A stretch of DNA of 64,000 bases from an uncultured Collinsella sp. (lineage in GTDB: Bacteria; Actinomycetota; Coriobacteriia; Coriobacteriales; Coriobacteriaceae), in contig CAKTUH010000001.1 of assembly GCA_934621885.1 (NCBI GenBank), positions 55,870 through 119,869 of the forward strand. The letters are read 5' to 3'. Below are positions 43,101-52,085 of the stretch, piece after piece; the first letter of the stretch is position 1, and the number at the start of each line of letters is the position of its first letter. The translations under genes and the position numbers were made by a program. The notes beneath the pieces are model-generated. The model was not told the DNA's origin, did not search any database, and saw nothing but the letters and a program-made list of their open reading frames with translations.

Positions 43101-44399
43101 ATGGCCAAGAGCAGGTACGCCGACGCGACCAAGGCCGCTCGCAGGGCCGCGATGTCTGCCCACAAAGCCTCGTCTGCCAGCAAGGACGCCGCGTACGCGG
43201 CCGCGCAGCCGTCCGCGAGCGACAACGCCGCGCCCGCCCGCGACGCCCGCCGCGACGAGCTGACGCACGTGGACGCCAAGGGCGAGGTGCGCATGGTCGA
43301 CGTGTCCGACAAGGCCGAGACGCACCGTATCGCCATTGCCGAGGGCACCATCCTCATGCATCCCGAGACGCAGGCGATGGTGCTGCAGGACCGCGCCAAA
43401 AAGGGCGACGTACTTGCCTGTGCGCGCGTCGCGGGCATCATGGCCATCAAGCGCACGAGCGACATCATCCCCATGTGCCATCCGCTGCTCATCACCAAGA
43501 GCAAGTGCGATATCGAGCCCATCGCTCCGGCGGGAACGCCGGCCGACGAGACGCTCGAGGGCTGGGCGCCGGCGCGCTCGGACGGACAGGTCGGCTTTCA
43601 CGTGCTGGTCACGGCCGGCGTGACGGGCAAGACGGGCATCGAGATGGAGGCGTTGACCGGCGCGAGCGCCGCGTGCCTGACCATCTACGACATGTGCAAG
43701 GCAGTTGACCGCGGCATGGAAATCGTCGACGTGCGTCTACTGCACAAGGAGGGTGGCCGCTCGGGCGTGTGGAATCGTGTGGAGCGCCAGGCTGCTGCTG
43801 CCGAGGCTGCTGCTGATGGCACCGCGCCCGCGAGCGTGCCCGTTGCAGCTCCCGCACCCGCAGCTCCCGCCCCGGTCGTCCCCGCCATCGCGTTTATCGG
43901 TTACCAGAACTCGGGCAAGACCACGCTTGTCGAGAAGGTCATCGCCGAGCTTACCCGCCGCGGCCTGCGCGTGGGTTCGCTCAAGCATCACGGACATCAC
44001 GGCTTTGATATCGACGTGCCAGCCAAGGACACCTGGCGCCATCACCAGGCGGGATCCAAACACGTGGGTCTCATTTGCGCCACGCGCTGGGCGGAGTACG
44101 CCGACACGCGCGAGGAGGACGAGATGCCCGCGCGCGAGCTGCTATCGCGCTACAACGACGTCGATGTGGTGATCATTGAGGGCTATAAGACCGAGGGCTT
44201 CGACAATATCGTGGTCGCGCGCTCCGGTGTCGACCGTCTGCGCGGCAAGAGCTCGCTCGATCTGGTCGACGGCCGCACGCTGGCCCTTGCCTGCAACGAG
44301 GCCCTGGCGCGCCAGGCCTTCGACGCCGGCTTTGCGACCCGAGCCATCAACATCAACGACGCCCGAGCCATCTGCGACCTCATCCAAGACCACCTTTAG
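43101..44399 (+). CDS. MoaC-MobB fusion protein (cPMP synthase + GTP-binding cofactor protein)
   Basis: A 432-residue bifunctional protein. Residues 1-50 are an Ala-rich leader. Residues about 52-215 are MoaC, cyclic pyranopterin monophosphate synthase: THVDAKGEVRMVDVS, then IIPMCHPLLIT, then GIEMEALTGASAACLTIYDM. An Ala-Pro-rich linker (about 220-255) leads to MobB (about 258-432) with a P-loop GYQNSGKTTL, the KHHGHHGFDID loop and IIEGYKTEGFD. MoaC acts after MoaA; MobB aids guanylation of the cofactor. ATG 43101 follows GGAGGATG inside the end of moaA. Confidence 0.92.
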   Translation: MAKSRYADATKAARRAAMSAHKASSASKDAAYAAAQPSASDNAAPARDARRDELTHVDAKGEVRMVDVSDKAETHRIAIAEGTILMHPETQAMVLQDRAKKGDVLACARVAGIMAIKRTSDIIPMCHPLLITKSKCDIEPIAPAGTPADETLEGWAPARSDGQVGFHVLVTAGVTGKTGIEMEALTGASAACLTIYDMCKAVDRGMEIVDVRLLHKEGGRSGVWNRVERQAAAAEAAADGTAPASVPVAAPAPAAPAPVVPAIAFIGYQNSGKTTLVEKVIAELTRRGLRVGSLKHHGHHGFDIDVPAKDTWRHHQAGSKHVGLICATRWAEYADTREEDEMPARELLSRYNDVDVVIIEGYKTEGFDNIVVARSGVDRLRGKSSLDLVDGRTLALACNEALARQAFDAGFATRAININDARAICDLIQDHL

Positions 44400-44411
44400 A
44401 CTTGACACTGC

Positions 44412-44512
44412 GCCGGCCCCAAGCACCCCATCTCGCCCCTCAAGCCGTCGCTCGCGTACCAAAGTACGCGTCGCTCCTCTTTCGGGGCGACCTGGGGCAC
44501 TTGGAACCGGCT
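44412..44512 (+). other. Conserved structured element C, copy 2
   Basis: GCCGG/CCGGC and CGCCCC/GGGGCG outer arms surround a GCGTAC/GTACGC stem. The 38-base core (44446-44483) is the inverse of 13952-13989 with 34 of 38 identities. It lies 12 bases after the moaC-mobB stop, in the same orientation to that gene as copy 1 has to kduD. Confidence 0.65.
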
Positions 44513-44535
44513 CGCTACGCTGCCATATCATTGGG

Positions 44536-44566
44536 CCACCACAGGCAGGCACCTTTGTGGTGGTTT
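44536..44566 (+). repeat. 33-bp palindrome family (R33), copy b, shortened
   Basis: CCACCACA...TGTGGTGG with a shortened left arm, followed by TTTTT. It may terminate moaC-mobB transcription. The rest of 44400-44735 holds element C and nothing else that I can identify. Confidence 0.7.
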
Positions 44567-44735
44567 TTGCTTTGGTAGATGTTTGGGACATGCCTTAAAA
44601 TCTACCAAGTAGTTCGTGCTGGCAAAAACGGAGAGAAGGGGCTCGATGCGTCCTTAACGTTGCATACAGAAAGATTGAGCCGATGGCCGGCGGTCAATGC
44701 CCGCGGCCCGTATTCGTATGCAACAAGGAGCGCCC

Positions 44736-46010
44736 ATGTCCCTATCTCTATTCTCAAAATCCCAACCGTTGCTGTCCGCGCAGGCCAAGCGCCTGGTGGC
44801 GATGCGGTTTCTTATCTACACCGGCTTCCAGACCAGCTACTTTATCGGCGTTATCGGAACGCTCACCTATGCGGACGGCGCTTCGGTCGTCGCGACGTCG
44901 CTGGCCGTCCTGTTTATGAACGTCTTCGTGATCCTGGGGTCCTTTGCGGGCGGTGCGGCGCTCGACGCCTGGGGCCCGCGCCGCCATTTTATGCTGAGCA
45001 TCGTCGGCACGCTGGCAACGGGCGCGGCAATCATCGCCTTTGGCAGCGCGACCGGAACGGTCCTTGCCGGCGCGGTACTCTTGGGCTTTGTAATGGGGTT
45101 CGCCCAACCCATCGCCACGTCCTACCCGGCCTATCTCACCGACGACCCCGTCGAGCTCAAAGACATCAACTCTGCCATCACCATGTTCTCCAACGTGAGC
45201 ATCATCGTCGGCCCCACGCTGGGCGGCTTTGTTGCGGCGGCCGCATCGTCGCGCGCGGTGTTCGTGCTCATGATGCTGTTCACCCTGCTTGCGCTCATTG
45301 CCGGCTGGGGGTTCAAGCCGCAAGCAGGTCGCGTCGCCGGACAGGCGGATGCCGATTCGGCAGAGGAGGGGAAGCGTGCGGTCCAAAGCCCCAGCACGTC
45401 CGCCCGCGCCACCTTCGCAGCCAGCATCAAGACGGTCTTCACCAACAGCGTCCTCGCCCTGCTCTTCTGCATCATCTTTCTTTCGAACTTTGGCTACGGC
45501 GCCTTCGACCCGCTGGAGTCGTTCTTCTATCGTGACGTCCTGCACGTCGGTGTCGAATGGATGGGCTGGCTCTCGTCGGCCTGCGGTGTGGGCGCGGTGT
45601 TGGGCGCCATCCAGGCGCTCCGCATGCCGCCGCGCCTCGTCAGCCTTAAAACGCTGCTCGTGGCGCTTATGTCCGTAGGCCTGGGAAGCCTGCTTTATGT
45701 GGGCACGCCGTACGTGGGCGTGGCACTCATCGGCCAGATTGCTCTGGGCGTGGCCTGGGGCGTCGTCAACCCGCTCCACAACACCATCGTGCAAACGACG
45801 GCGCCGCTCGAGCAGCTCGGCCGCGTTAACTCGGTCATGGGCTTTGGCAACATGTTCGCCGGCGTGGCCCCGTTGGCGATTGCTCCGTGGCTGGCGGCGA
45901 CGTTTGGCGTGCAGCAGACGCTCGTTGGTGCGGGCATAGTCGTAACGGCGGTCCCCGCGGCACTGCTGCTGTTTGGACGCAAGTATTTTGATCGTGCTGC
46001 AGAACGGTAA
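44736..46010 (+). CDS. MFS transporter
   Basis: A 424-residue, 12-helix major facilitator. It has the loop 2-3 signature region GGAALDAWGPRRHFM, a long central loop (VAGQADADSAEEGKRAVQS) between helices 6 and 7, and a second half with RMPPRLVSLKTLL. Sequence resembles the uncharacterised MFS_1 exporters of gut Coriobacteriia; a drug or metabolite exporter is likely but the substrate is unknown. ATG 44736 has AAGGAG 6 bases upstream; ATG 44718 is the alternative. It ends just before a 65-bp palindrome. Confidence 0.85.
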   Translation: MSLSLFSKSQPLLSAQAKRLVAMRFLIYTGFQTSYFIGVIGTLTYADGASVVATSLAVLFMNVFVILGSFAGGAALDAWGPRRHFMLSIVGTLATGAAIIAFGSATGTVLAGAVLLGFVMGFAQPIATSYPAYLTDDPVELKDINSAITMFSNVSIIVGPTLGGFVAAAASSRAVFVLMMLFTLLALIAGWGFKPQAGRVAGQADADSAEEGKRAVQSPSTSARATFAASIKTVFTNSVLALLFCIIFLSNFGYGAFDPLESFFYRDVLHVGVEWMGWLSSACGVGAVLGAIQALRMPPRLVSLKTLLVALMSVGLGSLLYVGTPYVGVALIGQIALGVAWGVVNPLHNTIVQTTAPLEQLGRVNSVMGFGNMFAGVAPLAIAPWLAATFGVQQTLVGAGIVVTAVPAALLLFGRKYFDRAAER

Positions 46011-46011
46011 G

Positions 46012-46076
46012 AAACCGTCACAACATTCGATGAAAATCGCGATTTTGCCGAAAAACGCCGAATGTTGTGATGGATT
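46012..46076. repeat. 65-bp palindromic repeat (R65), copy c
   Basis: AAACCGTCACAACATTCGATG pattern (arms shortened here) with a GAAAATCGCGATTTT central palindrome. It begins one base after the MFS stop codon. Copies c and d share the same loop, which differs from that of a and b. Confidence 0.82.
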
Positions 46077-46100
46077 GTGCTGAGACCCGAGCACCACAAG

Positions 46101-46133
46101 CCACCACAAAGGGGACAGGCACCTTTGTGGTGG
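46101..46133. repeat. 33-bp palindrome family (R33), copy c
   Basis: Perfect CCACCACAAAGG / CCTTTGTGGTGG arms with a GGACAGGCA loop, identical to 29968-30000. Confidence 0.87.
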
Positions 46134-46228
46134 TTATTGCTCTAGCTGGCTTTGGCTGAACTTTGGCATACCATGTTGCACGCGCGAATGCGCATCCAAC
46201 ACCGCCACACTACCCAGAAAGGGCCCCC

Positions 46229-47050
46229 ATGGACGCCACATTCAGCCACATCAAAGCCGTGTTCTGCGATATCGACGGCACACTGCTCACAAGCGAGCAC
46301 ACGGTGTCCCCGCGCACCGTGGCGGCCATCCGCGCCCTGCGCGAGCGCGGCGTGCTCTTTGGCCTGTGCACCGGGCGCGACGCCCACGCGACCGAGGCCA
46401 TGTATGAGCTCTGGGGCATCGACGGCCTGGTGGACGTGATGGTGGGCTGTGGCGGCGCCGAGGTCATCGACCGCGCGCACGGCATCAACGAGCTGAGCTA
46501 CCCGTTGCCGGGCGAAACCATCGCGCGCATCTGTAAGCACATGGCGGACCTTCCGGCAACGCCCGTCTGCCCCCGAGATGGCGTGTTCTACGTTCCCGAG
46601 ACTAACGCGTGCGTCGAGCATCTGTCGCAGGTCGATGGCGTGCCCTATAAGGTGGTCGATTTTGCCGAGTTGTTGCGCGAACCGCAGCCCAAGGTGATGT
46701 TTACCATGGCGCCCGAGGTGATGCCGCAGGTCATCGAGCGCGCATCGACGTTCGTCGACGACACCGTCAAGGCGGCCGCCCTGCAAACCACGCAGCGCCT
46801 CTACGAGTTCATGGATCCGCGCGTGTCCAAGACGCGCGGCCTTGTGCGCGTGGCGGAGCTCAACGACATGGAGCTCCAGAACATCTGCGTGTTTGGCGAC
46901 GCGGATAACGACACCTGCATGGTGGCCGACGCCGGCGTGGGCGTGGCCATGGCAAACGGCAGCGAGGCCACCCGCGCCGCTGCGGACTTTGTGACCGCGA
47001 GCAACGACGAAGACGGTATCGCGATCTTTATCCAGGAGCATCTGCTTTAG
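46229..47050 (+). CDS. HAD-superfamily (Cof-type) phosphatase
   Basis: A 273-residue HAD IIB hydrolase. Motif I is DIDGTLL, motif II lies in LCTGRD, the Lys of motif III is near PKVMF, and motif IV is FGDADNDTCM. The C2B cap fits the Cof/YbiV group, which dephosphorylates small sugar phosphates and similar metabolites. ATG 46229 has GAAAGGG upstream. The gene is single, with R65 then R33 palindromes before it and R33 then R65 after it. Confidence 0.9.
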   Translation: MDATFSHIKAVFCDIDGTLLTSEHTVSPRTVAAIRALRERGVLFGLCTGRDAHATEAMYELWGIDGLVDVMVGCGGAEVIDRAHGINELSYPLPGETIARICKHMADLPATPVCPRDGVFYVPETNACVEHLSQVDGVPYKVVDFAELLREPQPKVMFTMAPEVMPQVIERASTFVDDTVKAAALQTTQRLYEFMDPRVSKTRGLVRVAELNDMELQNICVFGDADNDTCMVADAGVGVAMANGSEATRAAADFVTASNDEDGIAIFIQEHLL

Positions 47051-47064
47051 CGATAGGGCAAAAA

Positions 47065-47097
47065 CCACCACAAAGGGGACGGGCACCTTTGTGGTGG
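47065..47097. repeat. 33-bp palindrome family (R33), copy d
   Basis: Same arms as copy c with loop GGACGGGCA, 15 bases after the HAD stop. Confidence 0.87.
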
Positions 47098-47109
47098 TCG
47101 GGGGCTTCC

Positions 47110-47174
47110 AAGCCGTCCCAACATTCGATGAAAATCGCGATTTTGCCGAAAAACGTCAAATGTTGGGACGGTTT
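47110..47174. repeat. 65-bp palindromic repeat (R65), copy d
   Basis: Loop and length match copy c; it closes the mirrored repeat arrangement around the HAD gene. The remaining bases up to gatC contain a likely TATACT -10 box at 47295-47300. Confidence 0.83.
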
Positions 47175-47335
47175 TGGTTGTGGGCGGGATGGTTTTCGCC
47201 GCAGGTCCGCCGGACCCGCCCTGCCAATCCGCCGTCCTCGTTACGTTTTCGCTGCATTTGGGTAAAGCGCCTGCTCCAAGCCGGCGTTGCCCTGTATACT
47301 AGAGCGGTTTAACTGTTATGCGGAAGGGAGCGCCT

Positions 47336-47647
47336 ATGGCACTCAGCGAGAAAGACGTGCGCGGCATCGCCGAGTACGCAAAGATCGCACTGACCGATGA
47401 CGAGCTCGCCCAGATGACGTCCTACATGAACGACGCCGTCCAGATGCTTGAGCCCGTCCTGCAATATGACTTACCCGACGTGGAGCCCACGTTCCATCCC
47501 ATCGGAAGCCTGTCGAACGTGATGGGCGACGACCTGCGTGAGCCCGAGCGCGGCCTGCCGCTCGACGTTGCGCTCGAAAACGCCGGCAGCGCGCGCGAGC
47601 GTTACTTCCGCGTGCCGTCCATTTTGGGAGAGGGGGAGAGCGAGTAA
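47336..47647 (+). CDS. gatC: Asp/Glu-tRNA(Asn/Gln) amidotransferase subunit C
   Basis: A 103-residue GatC, the belt-like subunit that holds GatA and GatB together. It shows LSEKDVRGIAEYAKIALTDDEL and the late PTFHPIGSLSNVMGDDLREPE segment with the Pro-rich linker typical of the family. The ATG at 47336 follows GGAAGGGAG. Its stop overlaps the gatA start (TAATG), so gatC, gatA and gatB form one operon. Confidence 0.93.
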   Translation: MALSEKDVRGIAEYAKIALTDDELAQMTSYMNDAVQMLEPVLQYDLPDVEPTFHPIGSLSNVMGDDLREPERGLPLDVALENAGSARERYFRVPSILGEGESE

Positions 47648-49161
47648 TGGCCCAGAGCTTCGATTCCCTTACCGCCGCCCAGATCGCCGCGGGCGTTGCC
47701 GCCGGCGACTTTACCGCTACCGAGGTGGCCCAGGCATCCCTTGCCGCCATCGAGGCGCGCGAGGGCGGGGTCCAGGCATTCCTGCAGGTGTCGCCCGAGC
47801 TTGCGCTCGAGGCCGCCGCGCGCGTGGACGCCGACCGTGCCGCCGGAAAGCCGCTGCCCCCGCTCGCGGGCGTGCCGCTGGCCATCAAGGACAACATGAA
47901 CCTCGTGGGTACGCGCACCACCTGCGCTTCCCGCATGCTCGAGAACTACCAGAGTGTCTACACCGCCACCTGCGTCCAGCGCATGCTCGATGCTGGCTGC
48001 CTGCCCATGGGCAAGGCCAACATGGACGAGTTCGCCTTTGGTAGCTCTACCGAGAGCTCGGCGTTCCACCGCACCAACAACCCTTGGGATACCGAGCGCG
48101 TGCCCGGCGGCTCCTCGGGCGGCTCCGCTGCAGCCGTCGCCGCGGGCGAGGTCGCGCTCTCGCTGGGCTCGGACACCGGCGGCTCCATTCGCCAGCCGGC
48201 GAGCCTTTGCGGCGTGGTGGGCTTTAAGCCTACGTATGGCGCCGTGAGCCGTTACGGCGTGGTTGCCTTTGGCTCGTCGCTCGACCAGGTGGGCCCCTTT
48301 GGCCGCACGGTCGAGGATGTCGCGCTGGCCATGAACGCGCTTACCGGCGCGGGCCACGATCCGTACGACTGCACCAGCCAGGACTGTGCCGTCGACTTTA
48401 CCGAGCACCTCAACGACAGCATCGAGGGCAAGCGCGTGGGCATCATCCCCGCGTTTATGGAGGCCGAGGGCCTGACGCCCGAGGTTAAAGCCGCTGTTCA
48501 GCGCGCCGCCCAGGAGCTACAGAACCAGGGTGCCGAGCTAGTCGAGGTCGACCTGCCGCACCTGGACGCCGCCATCGCCGCCTACTACGTCATCGGCCCT
48601 GCCGAGGCGTTCTCCAACCTGGCCCGCTTCGACGGCATTCGTTATGGCTATCAGGAGGAGGGCTGCGCCAACCTGTCCGACCAGAGCTCGCTTTCGCGCG
48701 CCCACGGCTTTGGCGCCGAGGCCAAGCGCCGTCAGATGCTCGGCGCCTACCTGCTGAGCTCGGGCGTGTACGACAAGTATTACTATGCCGCGCAGAAGGC
48801 CCGCACGCTCATCACGCAGGACTATGACGCCGCGTATGCCAAGGTGGACACGATCCTGATGCCCGCCTCGCCGCGCACGGCCTTTAAGTTTGGCGAGATC
48901 AGCGACCCCACGCAGATGTACCTGTCGGACCTGTACACCATCTCGCTCAACATTTGCGGCAACGGTGGCATCTCGGTGCCGCTGGGCCTGGGCGAGGACA
49001 GCAAGCTGCCCGTTTCTGCCCAGCTGGTGGGACCTGCCTTTAAGGACCGTCAGCTGCTCACGTTTGCCCGCGCCCTGGAGCGCGGCTTTGCCGATGCCGC
49101 CACGGGTGCGCCCGCGCTTTCCGTCGCGCCCGATTTTGCCGGGAAGGGAGGCGAGCTGTAA
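47647..49161 (+). CDS. gatA: Asp/Glu-tRNA(Asn/Gln) amidotransferase subunit A
   Basis: A 504-residue amidase-signature enzyme that frees ammonia from glutamine for GatB. The Lys of the Ser-cisSer-Lys triad is in PLAIKDN near residue 80, and the Gly/Ser-rich GGSSGGSAAAVAAGEV with DTGGSIRQPAS carries both Ser residues. Length is usual. Its stop codon overlaps the gatB start by one base. Confidence 0.95.
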   Translation: MAQSFDSLTAAQIAAGVAAGDFTATEVAQASLAAIEAREGGVQAFLQVSPELALEAAARVDADRAAGKPLPPLAGVPLAIKDNMNLVGTRTTCASRMLENYQSVYTATCVQRMLDAGCLPMGKANMDEFAFGSSTESSAFHRTNNPWDTERVPGGSSGGSAAAVAAGEVALSLGSDTGGSIRQPASLCGVVGFKPTYGAVSRYGVVAFGSSLDQVGPFGRTVEDVALAMNALTGAGHDPYDCTSQDCAVDFTEHLNDSIEGKRVGIIPAFMEAEGLTPEVKAAVQRAAQELQNQGAELVEVDLPHLDAAIAAYYVIGPAEAFSNLARFDGIRYGYQEEGCANLSDQSSLSRAHGFGAEAKRRQMLGAYLLSSGVYDKYYYAAQKARTLITQDYDAAYAKVDTILMPASPRTAFKFGEISDPTQMYLSDLYTISLNICGNGGISVPLGLGEDSKLPVSAQLVGPAFKDRQLLTFARALERGFADAATGAPALSVAPDFAGKGGEL

Positions 49162-50837
49162 TGAAGGAGCTTTCCGAGGTCCTGCAGGATTGGGAGGCCG
49201 TGATCGGCCTGGAGATCCACACCGAGCTCACCGCACTCGACACCAAGATGTTCTGCAACTGCAAGCTCAGCCACGATGACGAGCCCAACGCCAACGTGTG
49301 CCCGGTGTGCCTGGGTCTGCCCGGCGCCCTGCCGGTGCCCAACAAGCGCGCCATCGAGAGCATCGTCAAGGCCGGTCTCGCCACCAACTGCGAGATCCAG
49401 CGCCACTCGATGTTCTACCGCAAGCACTACTTCTATCCCGACATGGCCAAGAACTTCCAGACCACGCAGGGTCCGGTCGCCTTTGCCATGTACGGCCATC
49501 TGGACCTGGACGTGACCGGTCGCGGTGCCGCCGAGCGCCCCGACTGCGCGTTTGGCGAGGCCGAGGCCCAGAGCCTCGCGAGCGCTTCGGCCAACGCCGA
49601 GGGCCTGTCCACGTCCATGACGTCGACCATGCGCGAGGGCAACCAGCGCGCCGGTCACCTGGCCAGCTACGATGCGTCCAACCTGCAGATGCCCGAGCGC
49701 CGCGAGGACGGCTCCTACACGGTGCCCATCCGCATCCTGCGCATCCACATGGAGGAGGACGCCGCCAAGATGGTGCACGTGGGCGGTGCCGAGGGCCGCA
49801 TCACCGCCGCGGCCGAGTCGCTCGTCGACTACAACCGCTGTGGCACGCCGCTGATCGAGCTCGTCACCGAGCCCGACCTGCGTACGCCCGAGGAAGCCCG
49901 CCTGTTTATGGAGAAGCTCCGTCGCATCTTTGTGACGCTGGGCATTTCCGACTGCTCCATGGAGAAGGGCTCCATGCGCTGCGACGGCAACGTGTCGCTG
50001 CGTCGCCGCGGCGAGACCAAGCTGGGCACCAAGACCGAGCTCAAGAACCTCAACTCGTTCAAGAGCCTGCACGACGGTCTTGCCTACGAGATTTGCCGCC
50101 AGGCCGAGGTGCTCGAGGAGGGCGGCATCATCTATCAGGAGACCCGCCACTGGGAGCCCAGCCGCAAGCGCACCGTGGTCATGCGCGTGAAGGAGACGGC
50201 CGACGACTATCGCCTGTTCCCCGATCCCGATCTGGCACCGTTCGACCTGGACGATGAGTTCATCGATCGCTGCCGTGGCGAGATTCCCGAGCTGCCCGAT
50301 GCCAAGCGCGCCCGCTTTGAGGCCGACTTTGGCATTAAGGCGGCCGACGCCGAGCAGATCGCCGGCGACCCCGAGTTTGCCGAGTTCTTTGAGGCAGCCG
50401 TTGCCGGTATGGCCGGCAAGGAAGCTCAGACGGTCGCAAACCTGCTGGTCAACGAGATGATCGCCTACCTTAAGGGCGCGGGCGTGTCGCTTGCCGAGTC
50501 CGGCATTGCACCGGCTCAGGTGGCTGCCCTTGCCAAGCTGTTGGCGACCGATGCCATCAGCTCCAACCAGGCGCACGAGGTGTTTGAGGCCATGGCCCAG
50601 ACCGGCGACGACCCCAACAAGATCGTCGACGAGCGCGGCATGCGTCAGGTGAGCGATGCCGGCGCGCTGCAGCCGATCGTGGACGAGGTGCTGGCAAACT
50701 GTGCCGAGCAGGCGCAGCAGTACCGCGACGGCAACCAGAAGGTCATCGGCTTTTTGGTGGGCCAGTGCATGAAGGCGAGCCGCGGCAAGGGCAACCCGAA
50801 GCTCTTCAACGAGTTGCTGAGAACGTCGCTCTCGTAA
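49161..50837 (+). CDS. gatB: Asp/Glu-tRNA(Asn/Gln) amidotransferase subunit B
   Basis: A 558-residue GatB that phosphorylates and amidates Glu-tRNA(Gln) or Asp-tRNA(Asn). Motifs include EAVIGLEIHTEL, zinc ligands C-N-C and CPVCLGLPG, the HYFYPDMAKNFQTTQ-like segment and the C-terminal YqeY-type helical tail (about 410-558). The length is longer than the common 475-500 residues, with the extra part in the tail region. It completes gatCAB, which suggests that the organism lacks GlnRS or AsnRS or both. Confidence 0.95.
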   Translation: MKELSEVLQDWEAVIGLEIHTELTALDTKMFCNCKLSHDDEPNANVCPVCLGLPGALPVPNKRAIESIVKAGLATNCEIQRHSMFYRKHYFYPDMAKNFQTTQGPVAFAMYGHLDLDVTGRGAAERPDCAFGEAEAQSLASASANAEGLSTSMTSTMREGNQRAGHLASYDASNLQMPERREDGSYTVPIRILRIHMEEDAAKMVHVGGAEGRITAAAESLVDYNRCGTPLIELVTEPDLRTPEEARLFMEKLRRIFVTLGISDCSMEKGSMRCDGNVSLRRRGETKLGTKTELKNLNSFKSLHDGLAYEICRQAEVLEEGGIIYQETRHWEPSRKRTVVMRVKETADDYRLFPDPDLAPFDLDDEFIDRCRGEIPELPDAKRARFEADFGIKAADAEQIAGDPEFAEFFEAAVAGMAGKEAQTVANLLVNEMIAYLKGAGVSLAESGIAPAQVAALAKLLATDAISSNQAHEVFEAMAQTGDDPNKIVDERGMRQVSDAGALQPIVDEVLANCAEQAQQYRDGNQKVIGFLVGQCMKASRGKGNPKLFNELLRTSLS

Positions 50838-50840
50838 ACG

Positions 50841-50983
50841 GGAACCCGGGAGCCCCGGCAGGGCGGGTGCTTCCTCAAAATTTCGAACAGTCCTGCGCAA
50901 GACGAAGGCCACATTAAGTGGCCTTCTTTGCGTGCGGAACTCATTTTGAGCAAGCACCCGCCCTGCCGGGGCTCCCGGGTTCC
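50841..50983. repeat. 143-base stem-loop with perfect 32-bp arms
   Basis: Positions 50841-50872 and 50952-50983 are exact inverse copies (starting GGAACCCGGGAGCCCCGG); after one mismatch eight more pairs (CTCAAAAT) follow. The gatB terminator lies in the loop. No open frame of interest is inside. Confidence 0.82.
50904..50929 (+). terminator. Terminator of gatCAB
   Basis: GAAGGCCAC/GTGGCCTTC stem with TTT after it, nested in the loop of the larger stem-loop, 66 bases after the gatB stop. Confidence 0.75.
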
Positions 50984-51030
50984 GTGACGACTCGGCCGTT
51001 CGGGTCAGGCGGGCTGATGGGAAAGATGGC

Positions 51031-51062
51031 GGCGGAGACGCTTTTCGCGTCTCCGCCTTTTT
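51031..51062 (+). terminator. Strong Rho-independent terminator
   Basis: An 11-bp stem (GGCGGAGACGC with GCGTCTCCGCC), 5-base loop and six T residues on the plus strand. It faces the convergent AraC-type gene. Confidence 0.9.
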
Positions 51063-51064
51063 GG

Positions 51065-51095
51065 ATGTGACAAAGGGACTGTCCCTTTGTCACAT
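51065..51095. repeat. 31-bp palindrome (R31), copy a
   Basis: ATGTGACAAAGGGAC mirrored around one base. It contains the stop codon of the AraC-type gene (minus strand, 51092-51090). Confidence 0.85.
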
Positions 51096-52085
51096 TTGGG
51101 AGCGCCAGGTGGTGGGGGTGGTGTTGGTGTATTGCTTGAAGGCTTGGGTGAAGGCGGATTGTTGGGGATAGCCTAGGCGCTCTGCTACCTGCGCTATGGT
51201 GAGTGAGCTGTCGGCCAAAAGGTCCTTTGCTCGCTCCATGCGGCGCCTTCGAATGTAAGCGCCCAGGGACTCGCCGGTTTGGGTTTTAAAAGTGGTACAT
51301 AGTTTGGAACGGCTCGTGTAAAGCCGCTCGGCCACCTCGTTCACGCTCACGCGCTTGCCCTTGTCGAGTGCGCTCTCGACCATCGCTGCCGCTTCGTTGG
51401 CAAGGCTTACACTAACGCGCGTATCCGCTGCTCGTTGTGCCTGCTTGTGGGCAGCGCGCGAGTAGGCGAGCTCGGCGACCATGGTCTCAACAATACCTTG
51501 CATATAGAGGTGCCCACCCACGGTGTGGGCGCGGTCCTCGTTAATCCGGCGTAGCGTGTGGCAGATGGCAGATGTCGCCTCTTCGTGCCATGGCTCGGCA
51601 AATGCCTCAAAGATTCCTGCGAACTCGGTGGGATAGCGGTGTTCCAACTCGTCAAAATATCCAGGCAAAAAGAGCACCGAGCGCGAGTGGTAGAGCTGCC
51701 CTGCAAACAGCGGGCTCAGCTCCTCGCCACAGTTATCTTGGATAAAGCTGCAAACGGCATTGTTTGGCCACGGCCCGTGCAAGGGTTTAAGGTTCGCGGG
51801 CGTTATGCCAGCCTCGGGCATGCATGTAAGTGTGGGCGCGCTGACCTCGCTCACGCAGGCGTACGGCTCGGGTGTGTATTCGGCCAGGTACATATCGTGC
51901 GTCGGGGTAATGAAATGCTCCATAACGATGCAGTTGGGGGAGAGGGGCATAATCCATGCGCGGCCGCGTGCGCGGTCGTTTGCCACCTCGCCGGTAAAGA
52001 CGGCGCCCTTGCCGGTAAGTTCCAGACCAAATTGCTCAAACTGCGGTGCGTAGAGCTCGGTTATGTCGGTCGCTGCCCGCCGCAT
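51090..52085 (-). CDS. AraC-family transcriptional regulator
   Basis: A 331-residue regulator. The N-terminal 220 residues have no common cupin signature but contain FTGEVANDRARGRAWIMP and a C-x(n) rich sensor-like part. The C-terminal double HTH (about 235-331) reads VSVNEVAERLYTSRSKLCTTFKTQTGESLGAYI and AQVAERLGYPQQSAFTQAFKQYTNTTP. It is divergent from two ABC half-transporter genes, the order seen in YbtA-YbtPQ iron-siderophore uptake loci, so it probably activates them. Start ATG 52085, or TTG 52091, which sits better after AAGGAAGGGG. Confidence 0.87.
   Translation of the reverse strand: MRRAATDITELYAPQFEQFGLELTGKGAVFTGEVANDRARGRAWIMPLSPNCIVMEHFITPTHDMYLAEYTPEPYACVSEVSAPTLTCMPEAGITPANLKPLHGPWPNNAVCSFIQDNCGEELSPLFAGQLYHSRSVLFLPGYFDELEHRYPTEFAGIFEAFAEPWHEEATSAICHTLRRINEDRAHTVGGHLYMQGIVETMVAELAYSRAAHKQAQRAADTRVSVSLANEAAAMVESALDKGKRVSVNEVAERLYTSRSKLCTTFKTQTGESLGAYIRRRRMERAKDLLADSSLTIAQVAERLGYPQQSAFTQAFKQYTNTTPTTWRSQM

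Noticed and set aside
44579..45535. Plus-strand frame overlapping the MFS gene
   Set aside because: Arg/His-rich shadow in another frame of the transporter gene.
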